Counted from the stretch's first letter, positions 33,514-42,837 are shown. The stretch is 64,000 bases of DNA from JBKDZR01 sp047971485 (GCA_047971485.1 JBKDZR010000053.1:31094-95093); one strand, 5' to 3'. Numbers and translations are program-made. Notes: generated from the letters alone by a model not told the origin.

Positions 33514-35291
33514 GCCGCCGCAAGACAGAACCGATCCCCCTGGCCCGCAGCTGGCCGTTGTTCAAATGGCTCTGGGCCGGCTATCTGAACAAGTACAAAT
33601 GGATCGTCGCCATCGCCTTCGTGCTGACCACCATCGAGGGCGGCACCGCAGGGGTTCTCAGCTATGTGCTGAAACCGATGTTCGACAATGTGTTTGTCGG
33701 TGGCAGTGTCGAGGCGATGAAATGGGTTGGCGTGGCAATCCTGGGCATCTTTCTGACCCGCGCCGTCACCGGGATGCTGCAAAAGCTGTTGCTGACCTAT
33801 GTCGGACAGAAATCCACCGCCGATATGCGCCAGGACCTGTTGCGCCATCTGATGCAGCTGGACACCACCTTTCACGCCAGCCATCCCCCCGGACACTTGA
33901 TGGAACGGGTACAGGGCGATGTCGGCGGGATCACCTCGATCTGGAAGATGCTGACCCAGGGCATGGGGCGCGATCTGGTGGCCCTTTTTTCACTGATGGG
34001 CGTGGCCATCTATATGGATTGGCGCTGGACGCTGATCGCCCTGATCGGGGTGCCCATCATCATCCTGCCGGTCTTGCGGGCGCAACGCTATGTGCGCATG
34101 CGATCGCGTGAAAACCGGGTTATCGCCAGCGAGGTCAGCACCCGCCTGAACGAGGTGTTCCACGGGATCACCCAGATCAAGCTGAACGCGCTGGAAAACT
34201 ATCAGGCCAAACGCTATCGGCGGTTGCAGAACCGGTCGATCAAGCTGGCGCTGCGCACCGGATTCGGCCAGGCGCTGATCCCCGGGCTGGTCGATGTGAT
34301 GGCCGGGATGGGGTTTATTGCCGTGCTGTATTTCGGCGGGGGTGAGATCATCCGCGGCGACAAGACCATCGGTGAATTCATGGCCTTTTTCACCGCCATG
34401 ACCCTGGCCTTCGAACCTGTCCGCCGCCTGGCGGCCCTGGGGGGGACCTGGCAGAACACCATTGCCAGCCTGGAACGGGTGCAGGCGCTGTTCAACACGC
34501 CCCCCTCGATCGTCACCCCCGCGGTTCCGCAATCCGGCGATACCGCGCGCCCCGCCATCGTCTTCGACAATGTACGCCTGGCCTATGGCGATCTGCCGGT
34601 CCTGCAAGGGTGCAGCTTCACCGCCGAGGCTGGCCAGACCACCGCCCTGGTCGGGCCTTCGGGGGCGGGCAAAAGCACCGTCTTCAGCGTGCTGACCCGC
34701 CTGATCGACCCGCAATCCGGCCAGGTCACCCTGGGCGGCGTCCCCCTGCCGCAAATGGACCTGGGGGAATTGCGCGGGCTCTATTCCGTCGTTACCCAGG
34801 ACGCGCTGCTGTTCGATGAAACCCTGCGCGAAAATATCCTGCTGGGACGCCGCGATGTCAGCGAGGATCGTCTGAAGCAGGTTCTCGACGCCGCCCATGT
34901 CAGCGACTTTCTGCCCCAACTGGCCAAAGGGCTGGACACCGAGGCCGGCCCCCGCGGCTCGAACCTGTCGGGCGGCCAGCGCCAGCGGGTCGCCATCGCG
35001 CGGGCGCTGCTCCGCGACACGCCGGTCCTGCTGCTGGATGAGGCCACCTCGGCGCTGGACACCCGATCCGAGGCCGTTGTCCAATCCGCCCTTGATCGCC
35101 TGAGCAACGGACGCACCGCCCTGGTCATCGCCCACCGGCTGTCCACGATTCGCGATGCCGACAAGATCCTGGTCATGGATGCCGGTCAGGTGATCGAAGA
35201 GGGCAGCCACAATCAACTGCTGGCCCGGAACGGCGCCTATGCCGAACTTTACCGCCTGCAATTCGGTGATCAGGACGACGACAATGCATAA
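33510..35291 (+). CDS. ABC exporter, MsbA/lipid-type half-transporter
   Basis: 593 residues: six-helix membrane domain (about 30-320, from WIVAIAFVLTTIEGGTAGVL on) followed by the ATPase with Walker A GPSGAGKST, Q-loop VVTQDALLF, signature NLSGGQRQR, Walker B LLLDEATSALD and H-loop IAHRLSTI. Related to MsbA lipid flippases and drug exporters; the substrate is not determinable. Coupled at the start to the phosphatase gene and at the end to the ygfZ-like gene (8-base overlap). Confidence 0.9.
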   Translation: MSRRKTEPIPLARSWPLFKWLWAGYLNKYKWIVAIAFVLTTIEGGTAGVLSYVLKPMFDNVFVGGSVEAMKWVGVAILGIFLTRAVTGMLQKLLLTYVGQKSTADMRQDLLRHLMQLDTTFHASHPPGHLMERVQGDVGGITSIWKMLTQGMGRDLVALFSLMGVAIYMDWRWTLIALIGVPIIILPVLRAQRYVRMRSRENRVIASEVSTRLNEVFHGITQIKLNALENYQAKRYRRLQNRSIKLALRTGFGQALIPGLVDVMAGMGFIAVLYFGGGEIIRGDKTIGEFMAFFTAMTLAFEPVRRLAALGGTWQNTIASLERVQALFNTPPSIVTPAVPQSGDTARPAIVFDNVRLAYGDLPVLQGCSFTAEAGQTTALVGPSGAGKSTVFSVLTRLIDPQSGQVTLGGVPLPQMDLGELRGLYSVVTQDALLFDETLRENILLGRRDVSEDRLKQVLDAAHVSDFLPQLAKGLDTEAGPRGSNLSGGQRQRVAIARALLRDTPVLLLDEATSALDTRSEAVVQSALDRLSNGRTALVIAHRLSTIRDADKILVMDAGQVIEEGSHNQLLARNGAYAELYRLQFGDQDDDNA

Positions 35292-36039
35292 CCCCGACCA
35301 ACAGCGCCAGATCTTCCGCATGACCGGGGCCGACCGCAGCGCCTTTCTGCAAGGGCTGATCACCAATGACATGACACGGCTGGCAGATGGGCCTGTCTAT
35401 GCTGCCCTGCTGACGCCCCAGGGCAAGTATCTGGCGGATTTCTTCCTGATCGAGGAGAGTGATACAACGATCCTGCTGGATGTCGCCGCCCCCCTGGCCC
35501 CCCCCCTGTACAAGCGTCTGAGCATGTACAGGCTGCGCGCCGATGTCACCATTGCCGAGACCGATCTGCAGGTCTATCGCGGCACTGGCCCGGCCCCCGC
35601 CGGCGCCCATCCCGATCCCCGCCACCCGGATCTCGGCTGGCGCGTCTACGGCCCCGAGGGCGGCGATGACGGCACCGACTGGGCGGCGCTGCGGGTGGCG
35701 TTGATCGTGCCGGAAAGTGGCGTGGAACTGATCCCCGAAGACAGTTTCATCCTGGAGGCGGGGTTCGAGCGCCTCCATGGCGTCGACTTCCGCAAGGGCT
35801 GTTATGTCGGCCAGGAGGTCACGGCCCGGATGAAGCACAAGACCACGCTGAAAAAGGGCCTGATCCGCGTGGCCATTCAGGGCGCGGCCCCCATCGGCAC
35901 CCCGATCCTGACCGAGGACGGCAAACCCGCCGGCACGCTGTTCACCCAATCCGGCGGGCAGGCCTTGGCGCATATGCGCTTTGACCGGATGGACGGCCCG
36001 CTGACCGCCGCCACGGCACGGATCACCGGCGCGGCCTGA
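35284..36039 (+). CDS. ygfZ: Folate-binding YgfZ family protein (iron-sulfur maintenance)
   Basis: 251 residues from ATG 35284. Relative of the GcvT aminomethyltransferase with the defining YgfZ motif KGCYVGQEVTARMKHK containing the essential Cys. Helps assemble or repair certain Fe-S enzymes through a folate-dependent mechanism. Third gene of the phosphatase-exporter operon; functional link to those two is unclear. The family usually has about 250-325 residues. Confidence 0.9.
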   Translation: MHNPDQQRQIFRMTGADRSAFLQGLITNDMTRLADGPVYAALLTPQGKYLADFFLIEESDTTILLDVAAPLAPPLYKRLSMYRLRADVTIAETDLQVYRGTGPAPAGAHPDPRHPDLGWRVYGPEGGDDGTDWAALRVALIVPESGVELIPEDSFILEAGFERLHGVDFRKGCYVGQEVTARMKHKTTLKKGLIRVAIQGAAPIGTPILTEDGKPAGTLFTQSGGQALAHMRFDRMDGPLTAATARITGAA

Positions 36040-36078
36040 CCCGACGTCCTTCGCGGCCGCACCGTCAAGCGCATGTTG

Positions 36079-36103
36079 CACAAAAGGGGATACCGGCTTT
36101 GTG
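36079..36103 (+). repeat. Palindrome-like intergenic element, copy 2
   Basis: CACAAAAGGGGATACCGG then CTTTGTG: outer arms CACAAA/TTTGTG and an ACCGG core, matching the copy at 60791-60818 (inverted) in about 19 of 23 positions by eye. Confidence 0.6.
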
Positions 36104-36292
36104 CTCCTCGAACAGGCATTCCCAAAGACTTAGCAGGCTGCTGAACAAGTCTCGGGCATCTCCGTTTTCAGCGGTTAGCCCGGAAAATTGTCCTCGATCG
36201 CCTGCCACCAACCATGGCACGGGCGACCAGCCCGGGCCGCGCACGACCCTCCCCCCGGGAGGGCGCATTGCAATGTTTCGAATTGCGCAAAG

Positions 36293-36446
36293 GTTGGAGG
36301 GGCTTGGCAGGCATGAAGCACACCAACCCCAGCGCACCGAGGCGCCCACCCAGGGTCGGGCGCGGCCCTCAGCGCTTGGCAGCAAGGTGGCAGAGAACAA
36401 TTTACCCCCTCGGTATTGCCAAATTTCTTTTTTCAGCAGCCTGTTA
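36293..36446 (+). repeat. Dispersed ~155-bp repeat, copy A
   Basis: Begins GTTGGAGGGGCTTGGCAGG and ends TTTTTTCAGCAGCCTGTTA. Matches copy C (63793-63947) inverted, with an identical 23-base run at 36342-36364 versus 63876-63898, and copy B (36485-36634) more weakly, also inverted. No transposase is associated. A similar repeat-derived peptide (KHTxPxxPxRPPRVGR) is read in all three when translated, hence spurious frames. Confidence 0.7.
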
Positions 36447-36448
36447 AA

Positions 36449-36482
36449 GCGTGCCGTGTGACTGCGACTGAACGCGACACAC
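36449..36482. repeat. 34-base imperfect palindrome, copy 1
   Basis: GCGTGCCGTGTGACTGCGAC then TGAACGCGACACAC. Closely related, inverted, to 60728-60761. Sits exactly between inverted repeats A and B. Confidence 0.55.
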
Positions 36483-36484
36483 TC

Positions 36485-36634
36485 TGACAGACTTCTGAAA
36501 AGGCATTCGATCACTGCCGTGCCGACAACATGTTCTGCCCGCCCCTCAACCCGGGCGTTGAAGGCCGCGCACGACCCGTCGCTGGGCGCTTTGACCGGCT
36601 GGGTAGTGTGTTTTATACTGGCCAGGCCCTTCCA
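36485..36634 (-). repeat. Dispersed ~155-bp repeat, copy B (inverted to A)
   Basis: Starts TGACAGACTTCTGAAAAGG and runs through CGTCGCTGGGCGCTTTGACC to GGCCAGGCCCTTCCA. Same layout as copy C but diverged. Similarity to A may continue outward for 30-40 bases (TTGC, AAC and TTGCA landmarks), so A and B could fold as a long hairpin. Confidence 0.6.
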
Positions 36635-36818
36635 TCCATTGCACTGTTTCCAACGTTGCACGACCCCTTTCCTGGAGGAGGGGCGGGCAGAACAGGTTTT
36701 CCGGTTTTGCAGATGGAACCGGGACTGTATGGGACGTTTCAACAACCTGTTACACTCTAGAATCCGGATCGGATCCACCGCCCCGCCTTCGGAAACCAGC
36801 CCCGCAAGAGGAAAGATC

Positions 36819-37934
36819 ATGACCAACCTGACCCCGCCCTTTCGCGCGGACCATGTGGGCAGCCTGCTGCGCCCCACCGCGATCGCCGAGGCCCGCAAAG
36901 CCCTGGCCGCCGGCAAGATCGGCCCTGATGACCTGAAGGAGATCGAAGACCGGGAAATCCCCGCCATGGTCAAGGCCCAGGAAAATGTCGGCCTGCCCGT
37001 GGTAACCGACGGCGAGGCCCGCCGCGCCTATTGGCACTATGACTTCATGGAGGGGCTGACCGGGCTCAACCTGGAAAAGCGGGCCGATGGCGTCACCTTT
37101 TCCAAGACCACGGCCCTTCCCGTCGCCCCGGTGGTGACCGAGCGCTTCGATTTCCCCGCCGATCACCCGATGCTGGCCCATTTCGCTTTCCTGCGCGATC
37201 ATACCGGCGTGGTCCCCAAGATCTCGATCCCCGGCCCCTCGGCCTGCCATTTCCGGGTCGATGCCGATGACATCCATGTCGCCGCCTACAAGGACGATCC
37301 GCAGGCAATGTTCGACGATCTGGCCCGCACCTTCGCCAAGGCGGTTCAGGCCTTCTACGATGTCGGCTGTCGTTATCTGCAACTGGACGATATCTTCTTC
37401 GCCTATCTGTGCGACCCCAAACACCGCGCGGCCAAGCAAGCCGCCGGTCAGGATCCCGACTGGCTGATTGATCGCTACGCCTGGATGCTGGACGAGGCGA
37501 TCAAGTCCCGGCCCGAGGACATGGTGATCGGCATGCATATGTGCCGGGGCAATTTCAAATCGACCCATGCCGCCGAGGGCGCCTATGACCGCGCCGCCGA
37601 CGCGATCTTCAACAAGACCGGGGTCGACATCTATTTCATGGAATACGACACCGACCGTGCCGGGGGGCTGGAACCGCTGTCGATCCTGCCCAAGGGCAAG
37701 AAACGGGTGCTGCCGGGGTTCATCACCACCAAGACCGGCAACCTGGAAGATATCGACGGGCTGAAGCGGAAATTCGATGAGGCCGCGAAATTCGCCGATA
37801 TCGACCAGCTGGGCATCGCCCCGCAATGCGGCTTTGCCTCGACCGAGGAAGGCAACGCGATCACCTATGACGATCAGATGCGCAAGCTGGAACTGGTGGT
37901 CAAGACCGCCGAGGCAATCTGGGGCGAAATCTGA
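36819..37934 (+). CDS. MetE C-terminal-like protein (cobalamin-independent methionine synthase family)
   Basis: 371 residues from ATG 36819 behind AAGAGGAAAG. Matches the catalytic half of MetE only (YxjG/YxjH-like): FRADHVGSLLRP, VTDGEARRAYWHYDF, QLDDIFFAYL, GMHMCRGNF (zinc His and Cys), and CGFASTEEGNAI with the last zinc Cys. Methylates homocysteine or a related thiol from a methyl donor other than methyl-triglutamyl-folate; some relatives use corrinoid proteins. The open frame from 36519 runs through repeat copy B and is not the true start. Confidence 0.87.
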   Translation: MTNLTPPFRADHVGSLLRPTAIAEARKALAAGKIGPDDLKEIEDREIPAMVKAQENVGLPVVTDGEARRAYWHYDFMEGLTGLNLEKRADGVTFSKTTALPVAPVVTERFDFPADHPMLAHFAFLRDHTGVVPKISIPGPSACHFRVDADDIHVAAYKDDPQAMFDDLARTFAKAVQAFYDVGCRYLQLDDIFFAYLCDPKHRAAKQAAGQDPDWLIDRYAWMLDEAIKSRPEDMVIGMHMCRGNFKSTHAAEGAYDRAADAIFNKTGVDIYFMEYDTDRAGGLEPLSILPKGKKRVLPGFITTKTGNLEDIDGLKRKFDEAAKFADIDQLGIAPQCGFASTEEGNAITYDDQMRKLELVVKTAEAIWGEI

Positions 37935-37941
37935 TACGCGA

Positions 37942-37964
37942 CCGGGCGGTATCCTGCCGCCCGG
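37942..37964. terminator. Hairpin between convergent MetE-like and ribokinase genes
   Basis: Perfect 8-bp stem CCGGGCGG / CCGCCCGG with loop TATCCTG, 8 bases after the MetE-like stop. No T-run. May act on either strand. Confidence 0.45.
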
Positions 37965-38098
37965 ACCCACGACAGGATGGCGGCGCAATCACCGTGCCCG
38001 GATGGGGGTAATCCGCTGCCCCCGCTTGTGTCTGTGCCAACAGGACAGATCGGGCTTGGGCGGCACGGGGATCCGCGTGGCCCCCGCCCCCGCACCGT

Positions 38099-39034
38099 TC
38101 AGCCCGTTCCGGGATCTGCCTGATCCCCGATCAGCCTCTCCACCTCGGCGCGCGACGGTGCGGCGGCCGAGGCGCCGAAACGTGTCGTCGCCAGCGCCCC
38201 GGCCGCCGCAGCAAAGCGCAGCGCCTGCGGAACCGGCAGGCCTTCGTCCAGCGCGACGGCCAGAGCGCCGTTGAAACTGTCCCCTGCCGCGACCGTATCC
38301 ACAGCCGTCACGGCAAAGGGCGGCACGATCCCGGTTTCGCCCTGCACCGTTGCATAGGCCAGCCCGCGCGCCCCCATCTTGACGATGGCCAGGCGGGGCC
38401 CGCGCGTGACAAGGGCCCGGGCTGCCGCGATCGCCGCGGCCGGATCTTCGGGGCGGATACCGACAAGGGCCTCGGCCTCGGTTTCATTCGGCGTCGCGAC
38501 ATCGGCCTCCGCCAGCACATCCGTCAGATCCCTCCGAGGAATGGGGGCGGGATCCAGGATCACCGTCGCCCCGGCCGCGCGGGCCGCCCGCATCGCCGCC
38601 AGGGTTGCCACAAGCGGGGTTTCCAACTGGAACAACGCAACGCCGACCCCGGCGAACCCCTCGGCACCGGGGCCCGCATCCGGCCAGGCCATGTTCGCGC
38701 CTCCGGTGACCGTGATCACGTTTTGCGAGCGGGCGTCCACATGGATCAACGCATTGCCCGACGGCACATCGTCAAAAACCGCCACATGATCCAGCGCGAT
38801 ACCGTTCTCGGCCAGCGCTGTCCTCAGGGTCTGACCAAAGGCATCCGCCCCGGTGGCCGCAATCAACCGCACCGGCGTGGCCGACAGCTTCTGCGCCGCC
38901 ACTGCCTGATTGGCCCCCTTCCCGCCCAGCCCGATCACCTGCCGGTCGGCATGGATGGTCTGCCCCGGACGGGGCAAGGCCTGCACATAGACCGTCAGGT
39001 CAAGATTGACCGACCCGAAGACGGCAACAGTCAT
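38099..39034 (-). CDS. rbsK: Ribokinase-family sugar kinase
   Basis: 311 residues. PfkB fold: GSVNLDLTVYV start, GGKGANQAVAAQ substrate/anion motif and VDTVAAGDSFNGA C-terminal motif (the usual GAGD is AAGD here, catalytic Asp retained). Phosphorylates ribose or a similar sugar; no rbs transporter is near, so the true substrate may be a product of the aldolase upstream. Last gene of the minus-strand TRAP operon, overlapping the DapA-like gene by four bases. Confidence 0.85.
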   Translation of the reverse strand: MTVAVFGSVNLDLTVYVQALPRPGQTIHADRQVIGLGGKGANQAVAAQKLSATPVRLIAATGADAFGQTLRTALAENGIALDHVAVFDDVPSGNALIHVDARSQNVITVTGGANMAWPDAGPGAEGFAGVGVALFQLETPLVATLAAMRAARAAGATVILDPAPIPRRDLTDVLAEADVATPNETEAEALVGIRPEDPAAAIAAARALVTRGPRLAIVKMGARGLAYATVQGETGIVPPFAVTAVDTVAAGDSFNGALAVALDEGLPVPQALRFAAAAGALATTRFGASAAAPSRAEVERLIGDQADPGTG

Positions 39035-39972
39035 GCTGCCGTGTCCAGCGCCGCGATGCGCGCCCGGAACTGTTCCGTGCCTTGCTCAACCCGTTCAAGA
39101 ACCGCCTCAAGCGCCCAGAACTTTTCCACGATATCGAAGGGAATGGTCCGGGACCGGGTGCTGGCAAAGGTGCCCAGTCGCTGGTGATAAAGCTTGGCCA
39201 GCTTGGGATAGCCCATCGGCTCGGTACAGGCGGCAAGGACCAGGAAAACGGCCAGCTCTTCGGCCAGATCCGGGTGGTGGGCCCCGTGATCCTGAAGCCA
39301 GCGGTAGAGATCGGGGTGGATGTTGTTGAACACCCCGCAGAACCCCGCCGCCCCGGCCTGCAACGCGGGCCAGGCGATGGCGGCATTGGCGTTGTTGATG
39401 GTAAAGCCCGACCCCCGGGTCAGCGCCACCCGGCGCTTGACCGTGGCCAGATCGCAGGACACGTCCTTCAGCAGGGAAAACCGGGCGGTTTCTGCACAAT
39501 AGGCGATCTCGTCATCGCTCAGCAAACGCCGATACGGTGCCGGGCATTCATACAGGCCCAGCGTCAGATCCCGGGGCAGAAAATCCAGCAGCGCATCAAG
39601 ATTGGCGCGCAGAACATCCGCGCCGTCCTCAGGACGGGCCAGGCGGTTGGTCACCAGAACTAGACCATCAACCCCTGTTTCCGCCACTGCGGCCAGTTCG
39701 GCTTTTTGATCCTCGATCCCATCCGACACATGCCCCGAAGCGATAACCGGCACACGCCCGGCCACCTTGTCCATGGTGAACCGCGCCAGTTGCACCCGTT
39801 CCTCAAGAGACAGGAACTGCATCTCCGAGGACTGGCACACCGCGAACAGGGCCTGGGCCCCCTTGGCAAGATACCAGTCGATCAGCTTTTCATAGCCGTC
39901 CCAGTCCACCTTGTCGTCATCGGTGAACGGGGTCAACATGACCGGGATGATCCCGGTAATCGCGGCGGTCAT
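39031..39972 (-). CDS. DapA-family aldolase/dehydratase of second TRAP locus
   Basis: 313 residues, TIM barrel. Tyr141 in LGLYECPAP and Schiff-base Lys169 in LLKDVSCD retained; the T-T-G-E loop of DHDPS reads QSSEM. A conserved Arg that binds the lysine-pathway carboxylate is not evident, so a pyruvate-dependent lyase acting on a sugar acid or hydroxy-keto acid is likelier than lysine synthesis. Coupled by 4-base overlaps to the hydroxyacid dehydrogenase upstream and the kinase downstream. Confidence 0.82.
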   Translation of the reverse strand: MTAAITGIIPVMLTPFTDDDKVDWDGYEKLIDWYLAKGAQALFAVCQSSEMQFLSLEERVQLARFTMDKVAGRVPVIASGHVSDGIEDQKAELAAVAETGVDGLVLVTNRLARPEDGADVLRANLDALLDFLPRDLTLGLYECPAPYRRLLSDDEIAYCAETARFSLLKDVSCDLATVKRRVALTRGSGFTINNANAAIAWPALQAGAAGFCGVFNNIHPDLYRWLQDHGAHHPDLAEELAVFLVLAACTEPMGYPKLAKLYHQRLGTFASTRSRTIPFDIVEKFWALEAVLERVEQGTEQFRARIAALDTAA

Positions 39973-40979
39973 TGGCCAGGGTCCTTTTGTGTCGGGGAAA
40001 GTGTCTTGGGGTTGACGACATAGGGGGTCAGCTCTTCGGGCCGGCCTTCCAGCCAGGCCAGGATATTGCGCACACAGCGTTCGGTCACGCGCCGTTCGGC
40101 CATCTTGTCCATCCCCGAGACATGCGGGCTGAGAACAACATTGTCAAAGCCCCGCAACGGGCTGTCCGCAGGCAGGGGCTCGGTTTCGAACACATCAAGG
40201 CCCGCCCCCGCAATCTTGCCGGCCGCCAGCGCGCGCGCCAAGGCCGCCTCGTCGATCAGCGGCCCACGCGAGGTATTGACCACAATGGCCGTGGGCTTCA
40301 TCCGCTCAAAGGCCGCATCGTTCAGCGTATGGCGCGTTTCCGGGGTCGAGGGCGCATGTACCGAGATCAGGTCGGCCTCGGCCAGCAGGGTCTCCAGATC
40401 CACCGGCACAACCCCGGCGGCAGCAGCGGCCTCAGGCGTAAGGAAGGGATCATAGACCAGAACCTCCATGCCCTGCCCCAGCAACCGGCGCGCCATGGCC
40501 CCACCGATCCGGCCCAACCCGATCAAACCCGCCTTGCGCCCCCAGAGCCCCGGGTGAAAGCCATCGAAGGTCCAGGCGCCGGATTTGACCATCGCATCGC
40601 GCCGCCCGATCCCACAGGCCAGCGCCAGCGCCATGGCATGGGCATATTCGGCCACGCTTTCATGGTTCTGACCAAAAGCCATGGCCAGCGGAATGCCATG
40701 TTCGGTGGCCGCCGGCACGTTGACCTTGTCATAGCCCACGCCCCAGCGCGCGATGATCTTCAGATCCCGCGCCGCGGCGAGCACTGCGGGGGTATAGGGT
40801 TCGCCCCCCGCAATCGTGGCAACAACCCCCTCGGCCAGCTGCGCCGTCAGCTGCGCCTCATCCGGCAAACGCCCGGTTTCATTGACCACCACCTCATATC
40901 CGGCCGCGCGCAGCGGCTCGAACAGGGGACAGTCCTGGGTAAATTGCTCGGTAAGGACGAGCACCTTTTTCGCTGTCAT
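39969..40979 (-). CDS. D-2-hydroxyacid dehydrogenase (phosphoglycerate dehydrogenase-like)
   Basis: 336 residues from ATG 40977-40979, two bases after the dctM stop. Rossmann GLIGLGRIGGAMARRL, catalytic Arg in VNTSRGPLIDE, Glu in DVFETEPLP and His in LSPHVSGMD. NAD-dependent oxidation or reduction at C2 of a hydroxy acid. In a catabolic cluster it may oxidise the imported acid or reduce the aldolase product. Confidence 0.87.
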   Translation of the reverse strand: MTAKKVLVLTEQFTQDCPLFEPLRAAGYEVVVNETGRLPDEAQLTAQLAEGVVATIAGGEPYTPAVLAAARDLKIIARWGVGYDKVNVPAATEHGIPLAMAFGQNHESVAEYAHAMALALACGIGRRDAMVKSGAWTFDGFHPGLWGRKAGLIGLGRIGGAMARRLLGQGMEVLVYDPFLTPEAAAAAGVVPVDLETLLAEADLISVHAPSTPETRHTLNDAAFERMKPTAIVVNTSRGPLIDEAALARALAAGKIAGAGLDVFETEPLPADSPLRGFDNVVLSPHVSGMDKMAERRVTERCVRNILAWLEGRPEELTPYVVNPKTLSPTQKDPGQ

Positions 40980-40981
40980 GA

Positions 40982-42259
40982 TCAGTTCACCAGGTTGGGA
41001 AGGAACGTCACCAGATCCGGCCACACGATCAGCAGCGAAATCGCTGCCAGTTGCGCGATCAGGAAGGGCAGGATAGCCAGGAACATCCGGCCGATCGGGA
41101 TCTGTCCGATTTGCGCCGCCACGAACAGACAGATGCCCACAGGCGGGGTCATCAGGCTCATCGTGCCGGACAGCAGAAAGACCATCGCGAATTGCATCTC
41201 GTCGATGCCCAGGCTGCGTGAGATCGGCAAAAAGATCGGCGCCAGAAGCAGCACCTGAACCCCTGGTTCCAGAAAGAAACCGGCGACCATCAGCACGGCG
41301 AAGACGAAGAACAGGAAGGTCGTCGGATCGACCGAGAACGCTGTCGTCAGGTCCCGCACACCGGCCACCGCACCGGTCACGGTCAGCACGTAGGACAGAA
41401 CCGAGGCCCCGGCGATCACCAGATACAGGCTGGAGGTCGTCCGGATCGAGGATTTGAGCGCCCCGATCAGATTGCCGTTCGACAAGGTGCGCAGGATAAA
41501 GCGTGCGATCACCAGCGCATAAACACAGGCGATGCCCCCCGCTTCGGTCGCGGTAAAGGCCCCTGACAGCGTGCCGACGACGATGAACAGCGGGATCGAA
41601 AAGACCAGCGCCGCTTCAAAGGTCAGCCGGCCACCGGTTTTCTCGACCGCCTGGATCTCGCCCTTGGGCAGCCCCTTGCGGATGGCGGTGATGAACACCA
41701 CGACACCACAAGCAAAGCCCAACAAAAGGCCCGGAACGATGCCCGCAATGAACAGCTTGATGATCGAGACCTGCGCCACCGAGGCATAAACGATCATGAT
41801 CACCGAGGGCGGAATGATCGGCCCGATCATCGAACTGGCCACCGTCACGGCGGCGGAAAATTCCCGGCTGTAACCCTGCTTGGGCATGCCGTTGATGAAA
41901 ATCTTGCCAAGCGCGGCCGTATCGGCAATGGCCGTCCCCGAAATCCCGGCAAAGAAGATCGAGGCCAGGATATTGGCATAGGCCGCCCCGCCCGACACCC
42001 AGCGCGTCACTTTCGCGGCAAAGGTGATCAGCGTTTCAGTGATCCCGCCACGGTTCATGACCTCGCCGGCGAAGATATAAAACGGGGCCGCCAGCAACGA
42101 AAAATTGTCCAGCGAGCTGAAGAACCGGGTCGGGATCAGCACCATGGGGAAGCCGGCAAAATACGCCGCCGCCGCACCAGTCAGGCCCAGCGCCACCGCG
42201 ATCGGGGCGCCGACCAGAACAAGGAAGAAGAAACAGATGAAAACGGAAGAGGGGCTCAT
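40982..42259 (-). CDS. TRAP transporter large permease (DctM type), second locus
   Basis: 425 residues, multi-pass. Key stretches: LLAAPFYIFAGEVMNRGGIT, FAGISGTAIADTAALGKI and IIPPSVIMIVYASVAQVS. Na+- or proton-coupled uptake with the DctQ and DctP proteins encoded just upstream. Overlaps dctQ by four bases. Confidence 0.92.
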   Translation of the reverse strand: MSPSSVFICFFFLVLVGAPIAVALGLTGAAAAYFAGFPMVLIPTRFFSSLDNFSLLAAPFYIFAGEVMNRGGITETLITFAAKVTRWVSGGAAYANILASIFFAGISGTAIADTAALGKIFINGMPKQGYSREFSAAVTVASSMIGPIIPPSVIMIVYASVAQVSIIKLFIAGIVPGLLLGFACGVVVFITAIRKGLPKGEIQAVEKTGGRLTFEAALVFSIPLFIVVGTLSGAFTATEAGGIACVYALVIARFILRTLSNGNLIGALKSSIRTTSSLYLVIAGASVLSYVLTVTGAVAGVRDLTTAFSVDPTTFLFFVFAVLMVAGFFLEPGVQVLLLAPIFLPISRSLGIDEMQFAMVFLLSGTMSLMTPPVGICLFVAAQIGQIPIGRMFLAILPFLIAQLAAISLLIVWPDLVTFLPNLVN

Positions 42260-42771
42260 TCGGACAACTCCTCAAGCAACGTGGCCGGCGGATCGACATA
42301 GGCGGCGATGGCCTGAACCGCGATGAACAGGTAGCCAATGACCACCGAGGCATAGGGGATCCACATCGGCAGGCGCATCGAGGGCGACACCTGCCCGGTA
42401 TCCAGCAGGAACGGCAGCCCCAGCACCACGACAACGGCGGCCAATGTCAGGGTGGCGACAAGCGACACGATGGCCGCAATCCGGCGCAACAGCGGCGACG
42501 GCAGGATGTCGATCAAGTCGATCGCCATCTGTTCGCCCCGGCGGAATGTGGTGCCGGCCACGATGTAGACTGCCCAGACGATGCCATAGCGCATCGCCTC
42601 TTCGCTCCAGCCAATCGGGCTGGAAAAGACGTAGCGGGCCAGCACAGCCGCCAGGTTCACGATGATGATCAGGGCCAGCAATATGGCCGATATGTTCTCG
42701 GCCAGGTCAGCCAGCCGGTCGGTCCCGCGCAGCAGCCGCGCGCGGAGGGAGTGATTCTGTGCGAAAGCCAT
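42256..42771 (-). CDS. TRAP transporter small permease (DctQ type), second locus
   Basis: 171 residues from ATG 42769-42771 (MAFAQNH). Four membrane segments, starting AILLALIIIVNLAAVLARYV, and the DctQ signature FSSPIGWSEEAMRYGIVWAVY. The six codons before this ATG lack a ribosome site. Confidence 0.87.
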   Translation of the reverse strand: MAFAQNHSLRARLLRGTDRLADLAENISAILLALIIIVNLAAVLARYVFSSPIGWSEEAMRYGIVWAVYIVAGTTFRRGEQMAIDLIDILPSPLLRRIAAIVSLVATLTLAAVVVVLGLPFLLDTGQVSPSMRLPMWIPYASVVIGYLFIAVQAIAAYVDPPATLLEELSE

Positions 42772-42837
42772 GGGAAAAGACCTGTGCAAACACCCCCGCC
42801 GGTCAATCCGGCGAGGGTTGAAAATTCCGGAAAAGGA

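Larger units (their letters stand above)
36040..36818. other. Repeat-rich intergenic island upstream of the MetE-like gene
   Basis: 779 bases without a credible gene. In order: an ACCGG-type palindrome (36079-36103), an end-like sequence TTAGCAGGCTGCTGAAC (36129 on), dispersed repeat copy A (36293-36446), a 34-base palindrome (36449-36482), dispersed repeat copy B inverted (36485-36634), then an unassigned stretch to the MetE-like promoter. Frames across A and B are repeat-derived, not genes. Confidence 0.65.

Noticed and set aside
36131..36260. Insertion-sequence end near AGCAGGCTGCTGAAC
   Set aside because: No transposase, matching opposite terminus or target duplication visible; kept only as a possible relic.
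36519..36818. N-terminal extension of the MetE-like frame
   Set aside because: It runs through dispersed repeat copy B, has no family similarity, and a good ribosome site precedes ATG 36819.
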